Origin: Actinomyces respiraculi
GTDB taxonomy: Bacteria; Actinomycetota; Actinomycetes; Actinomycetales; Actinomycetaceae
Assembly (NCBI RefSeq): GCF_014595995.2
Contig: NZ_CP063989.1
Coordinates: 1,984,001 to 2,048,000 of the forward strand
DNA length: 64,000 bases
Direction: 5' to 3'
Part shown: piece by piece, positions 35,347 to 45,332 of the stretch
Layout of the letters: each line of letters begins with the position of its first letter
Position numbering within the stretch: the first letter of the stretch is position 1
The notes under the pieces: model-generated
The model's input: the letters and a program-made list of their open reading frames with translations, nothing else
Databases searched by the model: none
What the model was told of the DNA's origin: nothing
Translations under genes and position numbers: made by a program

Positions 35347-36915
35347 TCAGCCCAGGCGAGCGCGCAGCGCCCGCAGGCGTGCGAGTGAGGACTCGGCGCC
35401 CAGGATCTCCATGGACTCGAACAGCGGCGGGGAGACCTGCCGCCCGGTGACGGCCACGCGCAGGGGGCCGAAGGCGAGGCGGGGCTTGATGCCCAGGCCC
35501 TCGACGATGGCCTCGCGCAGGACCTCCTCGAGGCGGGTGGTGCCCCACTCGTGCGCCCCCAGCCCCTCGAGCGCGGCCAGGGCGGCGTCGAGGACGGCGG
35601 GCGCGGAGTCCTTGAGCTTGGACACGGCGGTGGCGTCCAGCTCGAGCGCGTCGTCGCTGGTGAACAGGAAGCCCAGCATCTCGCGGGCCTCGCCGAGCAG
35701 CTGCACGCGGGTCTGGATGAGGGGGGCGGCGGACGAGAGCACCGTCTGCTCACGTTCGGTGAGCTCGGCGAAGACCGGGGCGCTGACCAGCGGGCGGCTG
35801 ACCCACTGCGGGTCGGCCGGGTCGGGGAAGGCATCCGCGAGGTAGGGCACGAGCCGGTCGCGGAAGTCCTCGCTCTCAAGCAGGCGCACGTGCTCGGCAT
35901 TGATGGCCGCGCACTTCTTCGGGTCGAAGCGCGCGGGGTTCGGGTTGACGTCGGCAACGTCGAAGGAGGCGATGAGCTCGGCGGGGCTGAAGACGTCCCG
36001 GTCCTTGGACAGGGACCAGCCCAGCAGTGCCAGGTAGTTGAGCAGGCCCTCGGGGACCATGCCCCGGTAGCGGTGGATGAGGAGGTTGGACTCCGGGTCC
36101 CGCTTGGACAGCTTCTTGTTGCCCTCGCCCATGACGTAGGGCAGGTGGCCGAAGCGGGGCATGACCTGGGCCCGGCCGATCGCCATGAGGGCGCGGTAGA
36201 GGACCACCTGGCGGGGTGTGGAGGACAGCAGGTCCTCGCCGCGCAGAACGTGGGTGATGCCCATGGCGGCGTCGTCGACGGGGTTGACGAGCGTGTAGAG
36301 AGGGTCGCCGTTGGCGCGCACGACGACGTAGTCGGGCACGGATCCGGCCTTGAAGGTGATGGGGCCGCGCACGAGATCGTCAAAGGTGATGTCCTCGTCG
36401 GGCATGCGCAGGCGCAGGACCGGCTCGCGCCCCTGGGCACGGAAAGCGGCCTTCTGCTCCTGGCTGAGGTCCCGGTCGAAGCCGTCGTAGCCGAGCTTGG
36501 GGTCCTCCCCGCGCGCGCGGTGGCGCTCCTCAACCTCCTCGGGGGTGGAGAAGGACTCGTAGAGGTAGCCGGCCTCGAACAGCTCGGCGGCGACCTGCCG
36601 GTACAGGTCCATGCGCTGGGACTGGCGGTAGGGCTTGTGAGGCCCGCCCTTGCCGACGCCCTCGTCCCAGTCCAGGCCGAGCCAGGACAGGGAGTCGAGG
36701 ATCGCGTGGAAGGACTCCTCGGAGTCGCGGGCGGCGTCAGTGTCCTCGATGCGGAAGACGAAGGTGCCGCCCGTGTGGCGCGCGTAGGCCCAGTTGAACA
36801 GGCAGGTGCGGACCATGCCGACGTGCGGGGTGCCCGTCGGGGAGGGGCAGAAACGCACGCGGATGGGCGAGGAGCCGACGGCGGGAACGGTGAGCGGGAG
36901 GTGGGTGGCACTCAT
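35347..36915 (-). CDS. gltX: Glutamyl-tRNA synthetase
   Basis: 522 residues. The HIGH-type motif is [16 protein letters not shown] and the KMSKS-type motif [22 protein letters not shown] and [18 protein letters not shown] are conserved. It charges tRNA-Glu (two copies lie 1 kb away) and, in bacteria of this group, usually also tRNA-Gln before amidation. A TAGTCT hexamer lies nine bases before the ATG, so the leader is at most a few bases. Divergent from the aminotransferase gene. Confidence 0.96.
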   Translation of the reverse strand: MSATHLPLTVPAVGSSPIRVRFCPSPTGTPHVGMVRTCLFNWAYARHTGGTFVFRIEDTDAARDSEESFHAILDSLSWLGLDWDEGVGKGGPHKPYRQSQRMDLYRQVAAELFEAGYLYESFSTPEEVEERHRARGEDPKLGYDGFDRDLSQEQKAAFRAQGREPVLRLRMPDEDITFDDLVRGPITFKAGSVPDYVVVRANGDPLYTLVNPVDDAAMGITHVLRGEDLLSSTPRQVVLYRALMAIGRAQVMPRFGHLPYVMGEGNKKLSKRDPESNLLIHRYRGMVPEGLLNYLALLGWSLSKDRDVFSPAELIASFDVADVNPNPARFDPKKCAAINAEHVRLLESEDFRDRLVPYLADAFPDPADPQWVSRPLVSAPVFAELTEREQTVLSSAAPLIQTRVQLLGEAREMLGFLFTSDDALELDATAVSKLKDSAPAVLDAALAALEGLGAHEWGTTRLEEVLREAIVEGLGIKPRLAFGPLRVAVTGRQVSPPLFESMEILGAESSLARLRALRARLG

Positions 36916-36991
36916 GATGGGCCAAGACTAGCGCCCACCGCCCCACCCCTCGGGCGCGGCTTCGCCATGGTGCGCTGGAGCGGATCACACC

Positions 36992-36997
36992 TAGACT
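36992..36997 (+). promoter_or_regulatory. Leaderless -10 element of the MalY/PatB-type gene
   Basis: TAGACT ending seven bases before the GTG at 37005, without a Shine-Dalgarno. Confidence 0.55.
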
Positions 36998-37004
36998 CAT
37001 CCCT

Positions 37005-38213
37005 GTGACACCAGCGAACCTGTCCCCCACCGCACACGAGCTCGAAGCCTCCTGGGACGCCCTGACCGCTGAGGAGCTGCGCCGACGCGGCTCGCTGAAG
37101 TGGACGGTCGAGCCTGGCGTCATCGGCGCCTGGGTCGCTGAGATGGACCTGGGCACCGCCCCCGCCGTGACGGCGGTGCTTGAGCACGCGGTGCGCGACA
37201 GCGCCTTCGGCTACACCTCCCCCGTCCTCAACCAGGCACTGCGCGAGGCCACGGCCCGCTACCAGCGCGAGGTCCACGACTGGCGGGTTGAGGCCGAGGA
37301 TGTCCTGGCGCTGCCGGATGTGCTGTCGGCCCTGCGGGCCATCATCGCCCGTCACACGCCCGAGGGCAGTGCCGTCATCGTGCCGACGCCCGCCTACATG
37401 CCCTTCCTCCGGATCCCGGGAGAGCTGGACCGCGAGCTCATCGCGGTGCCGGCCCGGCGCACGCGCGTCAGTGCCGACGCCGCTGCGGGCTGGGCGTTGG
37501 ACTTGGATGCCATCGAGGCTGCGATGGCGGCCGGCGCCGGTCTGCTGGTGCTGTGCCACCCGTGGAACCCGGTGGGCCGGGTACTCACGCACGAGGAGCT
37601 CGACGCCGTCGCCGCACTGTCCACCCGCTACGGGGTGAGCGTGTTCTCCGACGAGATCCACGGGCCCCTCGTCCTGGACCCGACGCTGGCCCACACCCCC
37701 TACGCCAGCCGCCCGGGGACTGACCCGGACCTGACGTTTACGGCGACAGCGGCCTCGAAGGGCTGGAACATCCCGGGCCTTAAGTGCGCCCAGCTCGTCG
37801 TCTCCGGCGAGGCCCGCCGCAGCTGGGAGTCGTCGGCCCTGTCGCGCAACCTGTCCAACCAGGGTGCCGGGATCGGTGCTATGGCGACGATCGCCGCCTA
37901 TGACGAGGGCCGGGAGTGGATTGAGGCGGTGCGTCGCTACGTGCGCGCCACCGCCGGTGAGGTCGAGCAGGTGCTGAGCGCTGCCGGGGTGGGCGTCACG
38001 CGCCCTGAGGGCACGTACCTGGCCTGGCTGGACCTGAGCGGGACGGCGGCGGCCGCGAGCCCCGCCCGCTTCCTGCTGGAGCGGGCGCGGGTGGCCGTGA
38101 ACGACGGCGTGACCTTCGGCCGCGGCTTTGAGTCCTTCGCCCGCCTGAACCTGGCGGCCCCGCGGCCGCTGGCCCTGGAGACCGCGTCAAGGATCGCCCA
38201 GGCGTTGGCCTGA
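37005..38213 (+). CDS. PLP-dependent aminotransferase/C-S lyase, MalY/PatB type
   Basis: 402 residues of fold-type I. The PLP-binding Lys is in TATAASKGWNIPGLKCAQLV; VEPGVIGAWVAEMDLGTAPAV, LCHPWNPVGRV and SDEIHGPLVL are conserved in MalY/PatB (cystathionine beta-lyase, C-S lyase). It probably cleaves cystathionine or cysteine conjugates. Transcribed alone, divergent from gltX. Confidence 0.88.
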   Translation: MTPANLSPTAHELEASWDALTAEELRRRGSLKWTVEPGVIGAWVAEMDLGTAPAVTAVLEHAVRDSAFGYTSPVLNQALREATARYQREVHDWRVEAEDVLALPDVLSALRAIIARHTPEGSAVIVPTPAYMPFLRIPGELDRELIAVPARRTRVSADAAAGWALDLDAIEAAMAAGAGLLVLCHPWNPVGRVLTHEELDAVAALSTRYGVSVFSDEIHGPLVLDPTLAHTPYASRPGTDPDLTFTATAASKGWNIPGLKCAQLVVSGEARRSWESSALSRNLSNQGAGIGAMATIAAYDEGREWIEAVRRYVRATAGEVEQVLSAAGVGVTRPEGTYLAWLDLSGTAAAASPARFLLERARVAVNDGVTFGRGFESFARLNLAAPRPLALETASRIAQALA

Positions 38214-38283
38214 GCGGCACTCACCTGTGCGCCAGTCAGGCTCGGACCCAGCGGCGCGAGCGGCCCAGCGGCCCACGAGCAGG

Positions 38284-39117
38284 TTAGCGGCGCACGACGG
38301 GGTTGGAGAAGGAGCCGATGCCCTCGACCTCGACCTCGACGCGCTGCCCGGCACGGATCTCGCCGACGCCGGCGGGGGTGCCGGTGAGCAGGACGTCACC
38401 CGGCAGCAGGGTGAAGACCTGCGAGACGTAGGAGATGAGGTGGGCGACGTCCGTGATCATGTCGCGTGTGCTGCCCTCCTGGACCACCCGGCCGTCCACG
38501 CGGGTGCGGATGAGGGCGTTGGCGGGGTCGAAGACGCCGTCGCCGGGGGCCCGCCCGGGCTCGGGGACCTCGATCCAGGGGCCCAACGGGCAGGAGGTGT
38601 CGAAGCCCTTGGCCCTGGCCCAGGTGGTGTCCGAGCGCTGGGCGTCGCGGGCGGAGACGTCGTTGGCGACGGTGTAGCCCAGGATGACCCGGGGGGCCTG
38701 CTCGGGGCTGAGGTCCTTCGCCAGGGACTTGATGACGACGGCGAGCTCGGCCTCGTAGTGGGCCTCCCGCGTCCAGGGGGGCAGGACGATGGGCGCATCG
38801 GGCCCGATGACCGAGGTGTTGGGCTTGATGAACACGATGGGCTCGGCTGGTGCCTCGCTGCCCATCTCAGCGGCGTGGGCCGCGTAGTTCTTGCCGATGC
38901 CGATGACCTTGGAGCGGGGAATCACCGGTGAGACGAGGCGGGCCTCGGACAGGGGGATGACTTCTCCGGTGGCTTCGGGGACCTGGTAGAGGGGGTCGCC
39001 CGTGAGGACGATGAGGTGTCCCGGGGACTCTCCCGACGGCGAGCGCTCGCCGTCGGGCAGCCCCTCGACAATGCCGTAGCGGAGCTCGTCACCGGTGGAG
39101 AAACGCGCGATCTTCAT
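38284..39117 (-). CDS. Fumarylacetoacetate hydrolase-family protein
   Basis: 277 residues. The FAH fold is marked by KVIGIGKNYAAHAAEMGSE, PIVFIKPNTSVIGPD and the metal-binding acidic set in REAHYEAELAVVIK and GYTVANDVSARDAQ. Related enzymes are acylpyruvases or oxaloacetate decarboxylases; the substrate here is open. TAGGCT ends six bases before the ATG, predicting a leaderless mRNA. The neighbouring gltX is a frequent companion in actinobacteria. Confidence 0.9.
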   Translation of the reverse strand: MKIARFSTGDELRYGIVEGLPDGERSPSGESPGHLIVLTGDPLYQVPEATGEVIPLSEARLVSPVIPRSKVIGIGKNYAAHAAEMGSEAPAEPIVFIKPNTSVIGPDAPIVLPPWTREAHYEAELAVVIKSLAKDLSPEQAPRVILGYTVANDVSARDAQRSDTTWARAKGFDTSCPLGPWIEVPEPGRAPGDGVFDPANALIRTRVDGRVVQEGSTRDMITDVAHLISYVSQVFTLLPGDVLLTGTPAGVGEIRAGQRVEVEVEGIGSFSNPVVRR

Positions 39118-39126
39118 AGCCCGAGC

Positions 39127-40659
<1,533 letters not shown>

Positions 40660-40665
40660 GGCGCC

Positions 40666-40671
40666 AGCGTA
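40666..40671 (-). promoter_or_regulatory. Leaderless -10 element of AGCS copy 1
   Basis: TACGCT followed by GGCGCC and ATG. The same 15-base string occurs at the start of the Gfo/Idh-type gene (54528). Confidence 0.62.
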
Positions 40672-40726
40672 GGGTCTGCCGATGTCACCCCCGTTTCGCA
40701 GTGGGCGCGGTGGGGCGCAGCGGAGC

Positions 40727-42214
40727 TCAGCGCAGTGCCGGGGCCCAGACGTCTCCGGGCAGGTTCCCGGGCAGGTGGGGGTTGTCGGTGGCGACGAAGC
40801 GGATCTCCTCAGCCTCGCCGTCGGCGAGAGCGCGACGCTGGGCCTCCCAGTCGCGCAGGGCGCCCACGGCCCACGTGCCCAGCAGGGCCAGGGCGACGAG
40901 GTTGATAACGGCCCCCAGTCCCAGGAGCACGTCGGCGAAGGTCCACACGGTGGTCAGCGCGGTCCCACCGCCGATGAAGGCGCAGGCGACGGCACCCACC
41001 CGCAGGGCGGTGGTCACCCAGGGGGCGCGGGTGAGGTAGTCGAGGCTGACCTCGGCGTAGGAGAAGGCCCCCAGGATGGTGGAGTAGGCGAGCACGAGGA
41101 CGAGGATGGTCATGGGCCAACTGGTCCAGTCCCCCAGCACGGAGGCGATCGCCGTCTGGGTGAGTGTGCCGGACAGGTCGGCGCCGTCGGCCCCGGTGAC
41201 GCCCGCCTGGTAGACGGACGGGTTCTCGGCCCCGGCGACGAGGATGGCCAGAGCGGTGGCCGTGCAGATGAGCAGCGTGTCCACAAGGACCCCGAAGGAC
41301 TGGATGAAGCCCTGCTGGACGGGGTGGCGCACGGTGGCGGAGCCGGCGGCGCAGGCCGCTCCTCCCAGCCCGGCCTCGTTGGAGAACAGGCCGCGGCGCA
41401 CACCGTTGAGGATGGCGGCGGACACGCCTCCGGCGACTCCCGCCAGGCCCTGGCGCAGGCCGAAGGCCCCGGAGACGATCTCGCCGAGCGCGCTGATGGT
41501 CTGGGCGGGGTGGGTGAGGATGATGGCGGCGACGAGCACGAGGTAGACACCGGCCATGAGCGGGGCCATGAGCTCGGTGACGCGGGCGATGGAGCGCAGG
41601 CCGCCCAGGAGCACCGGGGCGACGAGGAGGGCGACGAGCGCGGCCCACACCCAGGGGCTCACGTTGGCGCCGAAGGTGGAGGAGACCGAGGAGCCGAGGG
41701 TGGCGGTCATGGCGTTGGCCTGGACCATGGGCATGGCCAGGCCGTTGGCGACCATGAACAGGACGGCGAAGATGCCGCCAACGGTAGGCAGGCCCAGCCC
41801 GCTGGCGATGTAGAAGGCGGGCCCCCCACGGTAGGAGCCGTCACCGCGCCGCACCTTGAACACCTGTCCCAGGGTCGCCTCGGTGAAGGCGGTGGCGGTG
41901 CCGACCAGAGCGACGACCCACATCCAGAAGACGGCGCCCGGCCCTCCCAGGACCAGGGCGAGGGCGACGCCGACGATGTTGCCGGTGCCCACCCGGCAGG
42001 CCAGGCCGACGGCGAAGGCCTGGAAGGAGGAGATACCACCCTCAGCGCCGGAGCGCGAGCCGGAGACGGAGCGCAGGATGGCGCCGAGGTGGCGCAGCTG
42101 GACGCCACGGCTGCGGATGGTCAGTAGCAGGCCTGCGCCGATGAGGAGCCAGACGAGGATGGTTCCAAACAGCCAGTTCGACAGTGTGCCAAGGAGATCG
42201 TTGAGCAGCGCCAC
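40727..42214 (-). CDS. AGCS-family amino acid:cation symporter (copy 2)
   Basis: 495 residues from a GTG that follows the copy 3 stop by three bases, so the two are coupled. Signature GNIVGVALALVLGGPGAVFW and FSNEAGLGGAACAAGSA; the latter differs from the other copies (QG or LG followed by T/S-V/A-P-N), which could alter substrate choice. C-terminal motif NPHLPGNLPGDVW is shared. Confidence 0.92.
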   Translation of the reverse strand: MALLNDLLGTLSNWLFGTILVWLLIGAGLLLTIRSRGVQLRHLGAILRSVSGSRSGAEGGISSFQAFAVGLACRVGTGNIVGVALALVLGGPGAVFWMWVVALVGTATAFTEATLGQVFKVRRGDGSYRGGPAFYIASGLGLPTVGGIFAVLFMVANGLAMPMVQANAMTATLGSSVSSTFGANVSPWVWAALVALLVAPVLLGGLRSIARVTELMAPLMAGVYLVLVAAIILTHPAQTISALGEIVSGAFGLRQGLAGVAGGVSAAILNGVRRGLFSNEAGLGGAACAAGSATVRHPVQQGFIQSFGVLVDTLLICTATALAILVAGAENPSVYQAGVTGADGADLSGTLTQTAIASVLGDWTSWPMTILVLVLAYSTILGAFSYAEVSLDYLTRAPWVTTALRVGAVACAFIGGGTALTTVWTFADVLLGLGAVINLVALALLGTWAVGALRDWEAQRRALADGEAEEIRFVATDNPHLPGNLPGDVWAPALR

Positions 42215-42217
42215 GGT

Positions 42218-43708
42218 TCAGTCCTCCCAGACGCCGTCGACGGTGTCACCGGGCAGGAGGGGGTTGCCGTGACCGTGGAAGACGGGCAGCTCGGTACCGG
42301 CGGCCCGCTGGGCCTCCCAGTCCTTCAGGGCACCGAGGACCCAGCGCGAGAGCAGGACAACGACGATGAGGTTCATCAGGCCCAGGAACCCGAGGGCGAT
42401 GTCCGTCAGGGCCCACACGACCGGCAGGTCGAGGACGGTGCCGGCGAAGGCGGCGGCGGTGAGCATCAGGCCCAGGGCCTGCTCGGCGCGGCGCTCGCCG
42501 CCCAGGAAGTTGACGTTGACCTGGGAGTAGGAGTAGCAGCCCAGGACCGTGGAGAAGACGAGGACGAAGATGAGCACGACCATGGGCCACAGGGCCCATG
42601 CCCCCAGATGCTCGACGACGGCCTGCTGGGTGAGGACCGCGCCGACCAGCCCCTCCTCGCCGGGCTGGTAGGTGTCGGTGGCGAGCAGGATGAGGAATCC
42701 GGTGGCGGAGCACACGAGGATCGTGTCGACGAAGACCCCGAAGGCCTGGATGAGCCCTTGCTGGACGGGGTGGGCCACGGTCGCGGTGCCGGCGGCGTTG
42801 GGGACGGTGCCCAGACCGGCCTCGTTGGAGAACAGGCCGCGGCGCACACCGTTGAGGACGGCGGCGACCAGGCCCCCGGCGATGCCGAAGAGCGCGGAGT
42901 CGAGGCCGAGGGCGCCCTTGATGATCTGGGCGAGGACGGTGGGCAGCTCGGTGACGTTCATGGCCATGACGACGAGCGTGACGAGCACGTAGACCAGCGC
43001 CATGAGCGGGGCGACGACCTCGGTGACGCGGGCAACGCCCTTGAGCCCGCCGAGCACGACGGGCAGGACGAGCAGGACGAGGGCGACGCCGACCATCCAG
43101 GGGGACACGGTCTCGACGGTGGCGTGCACGACGCCGGCCAGCGCGTTGGTCTGGACCATGACGACGGTGATGCCGACGCTGACGATGCAGATGGCGGCGA
43201 AGACGGCACCCCAGGCCCGCGAGCCCAGGCCGTTCTTGATGTAGAAGGCGGGCCCGCCGTGGAAGGTGAGGTCGCGTCCGCGCTCCTTGAAGACCTGGGC
43301 GAGGGTGGACTCGGTGAAGGAGGTGGCCATGCCGATGAGGGCCACGACCCACATCCAGAACAGGGCGCCGGGCCCGCCGGCGACGATGGCGATGGCGACA
43401 CCGGCGACGTTGCCGATGCCCACGCGGGCGGCCAGGCCGACGGCGAAGGCCTGGAAGGAGGAGATGCCGCCCTCAGCGCCCGAGCGCGAGGAGGTGATCG
43501 TGCGGACCATCGCGCCGAAGTGGCGCACCTGGACGGCGCGGGTGCGGGCGGTCAGGTACAGGCCGACGGCGACGAGCAGGACGGCCAGGACATAGGTGTA
43601 GAAGGTGTCGGAGAAGGTGCTCAGGCGGGTGGCGAGGTCGTGAGCGCTCAGCGCGGGCATGAGCGCGGTGGTGGCGTGGGTGACGGCCGAGGCGGCGGCT
43701 GTGGACAT
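42218..43708 (-). CDS. AGCS-family amino acid:cation symporter (copy 3)
   Basis: 496 residues, same fold; signature GNVAGVAIAIVAGGPGALFW and FSNEAGLGTVPNAAGTA. Its ATG lies five bases after the copy 4 stop, with GGAG inside the end of copy 4. The C-terminal motif is the most diverged: NPLLPGDTVDGVW. Confidence 0.92.
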   Translation of the reverse strand: MSTAAASAVTHATTALMPALSAHDLATRLSTFSDTFYTYVLAVLLVAVGLYLTARTRAVQVRHFGAMVRTITSSRSGAEGGISSFQAFAVGLAARVGIGNVAGVAIAIVAGGPGALFWMWVVALIGMATSFTESTLAQVFKERGRDLTFHGGPAFYIKNGLGSRAWGAVFAAICIVSVGITVVMVQTNALAGVVHATVETVSPWMVGVALVLLVLPVVLGGLKGVARVTEVVAPLMALVYVLVTLVVMAMNVTELPTVLAQIIKGALGLDSALFGIAGGLVAAVLNGVRRGLFSNEAGLGTVPNAAGTATVAHPVQQGLIQAFGVFVDTILVCSATGFLILLATDTYQPGEEGLVGAVLTQQAVVEHLGAWALWPMVVLIFVLVFSTVLGCYSYSQVNVNFLGGERRAEQALGLMLTAAAFAGTVLDLPVVWALTDIALGFLGLMNLIVVVLLSRWVLGALKDWEAQRAAGTELPVFHGHGNPLLPGDTVDGVWED

Positions 43709-43713
43709 GGGGA

Positions 43714-45207
43714 TCAGGACTCCTTGGTGGCGGTCGTGGAGGGGACGCGGGTCCAGACGTCACCGGGGACGTCCGCAGGCAGGTAGGGGTTGTCGGTGCC
43801 AACGAAGACGGGCTCGGCGATGCCGTCATGGCGCTGGGCCTCGTAGTCGCGCAGGGCGCCGGTGCCCCAGCGGAACAGCCAGACGAGCGCGATGAGGTTG
43901 CTCAGGGTCATGACAGCCATGGCGATGTCGACGGCGTTCCACACGACGTCGAGGCTCAGGACCGCTCCGGCGGTGGCGGACAGGACGGAGATGACGCGCA
44001 CCGTCCAGGAGGCCCAGCGCTTGCCGCCGGTGATGTAGTCCATGTTGACGTCGGAGTAGACGTAGGCGGCGATGATCGAGGAGTAGGCCAGGACGAAGAT
44101 GAGCACGGCCATCGGCAGCACGGTCCAGCCGCCCAGGCCGTGGGCGACGGCGAGGGTGGTGAGGGTGGAGGGGTTGGCCCCCTCGGCGCCCCAGGTGGCG
44201 GGCCCTGAGATGAGGATGACGAAGGCGGTGGCAGTGCACACGATGACGGTGTCGACGAAGACGCCGAGGGACTGGATGAGGCCCTGCTGGACGGGGTGGG
44301 AGACGGTGGCGGTGGCGGCGGCGTTGGGGGCGGTGCCCTGACCGGCCTCGTTGGAGAACAGGCCGCGCTTGGTGCCGTTGATGACGGCGGCCAGGATGCC
44401 TCCGCCCAGGCCGCCGACGAGAGGCTCGGGCGCGAAGGCGGAGGTGAGGATCCAGCCGATGACCTCGCCGAGCAGGTGGATGTTGCGCAGGCAGATGATG
44501 GCGACCAGGACGATGTAGACCAGGGCCATGACGGGGGCCAGCCACTCGGTGACGCGGGCGACGGCGCGAATGCCACCGAAGACGACCATCGCGGTGAGCA
44601 CGAAGACGAGGGCGGCAACGACGAGCTGCGCGGCGCTGAGCCCACCGAAGCCGGGCAGGGCGGAGTCGGTGCCGCCGAAGGCGGCCACGAGGGTGCCGGC
44701 GACGGCGTTGGCCTGCACCGAGGTGATGATGAAGCCGCAGGTCACGATGGAGATGATGGAGAAGACGACGGCCATGGGCTTGGAGCGCATGCCGCGGGCC
44801 ATGTAGAAGGCGGGCCCACCCCGGTAGGAGCCGTCGTCGGAGCGGACCTTGAAGATCTGGGCGAGGGTGGCCTCGAAGAAGGCGGTGGACATGCCGACCA
44901 GGGCGACGACCCACATCCAGAAGACGGCACCGGGGCCTCCCATGAGCAGGGCTGCAGCGACGCCGAAGACGTTGCCGATGCCCACGCGGGCGGCCAGGGA
45001 GATGGCAAAGGCCTGGAAGGAGGAGATGCCGCCCTCAGCGCCGGTGCGTGAGCCGGCGACGGCGCGCAGCATGCCGGGCAGGTGGCGCACCTGAACGGCG
45101 CGGGTGACAACGGTGAGGAACAGGCCGGTGGCGATGAGCACCCACATGGTCACGTGGGAGGTGATCCAGTCGGCGATGACGAGAAGCTCGTGGGCGAGCG
45201 CATCCAT
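43714..45207 (-). CDS. AGCS-family amino acid:cation symporter (copy 4)
   Basis: 497 residues, first gene of the three-gene run 4-3-2. Signature GNVFGVAAALLMGGPGAVFW and FSNEAGQGTAPNAAATA, tail NPYLPADVPGDVW. The tandem set of four implies expansion by duplication and then specialisation for different amino acids or expression conditions. Confidence 0.92.
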   Translation of the reverse strand: MDALAHELLVIADWITSHVTMWVLIATGLFLTVVTRAVQVRHLPGMLRAVAGSRTGAEGGISSFQAFAISLAARVGIGNVFGVAAALLMGGPGAVFWMWVVALVGMSTAFFEATLAQIFKVRSDDGSYRGGPAFYMARGMRSKPMAVVFSIISIVTCGFIITSVQANAVAGTLVAAFGGTDSALPGFGGLSAAQLVVAALVFVLTAMVVFGGIRAVARVTEWLAPVMALVYIVLVAIICLRNIHLLGEVIGWILTSAFAPEPLVGGLGGGILAAVINGTKRGLFSNEAGQGTAPNAAATATVSHPVQQGLIQSLGVFVDTVIVCTATAFVILISGPATWGAEGANPSTLTTLAVAHGLGGWTVLPMAVLIFVLAYSSIIAAYVYSDVNMDYITGGKRWASWTVRVISVLSATAGAVLSLDVVWNAVDIAMAVMTLSNLIALVWLFRWGTGALRDYEAQRHDGIAEPVFVGTDNPYLPADVPGDVWTRVPSTTATKES

Positions 45208-45332
45208 GGGGTGAGCCTTCGGCAGGGGGTGGGGGCTGTCCGGCGCATGTTCTCACACCCGGGCGAGTGCCCTCCTCGCCGTCCGAATAGTCGTCAGGGG
45301 CCGGGCGGGGGGCCGTGTGGGAGCATGACCGC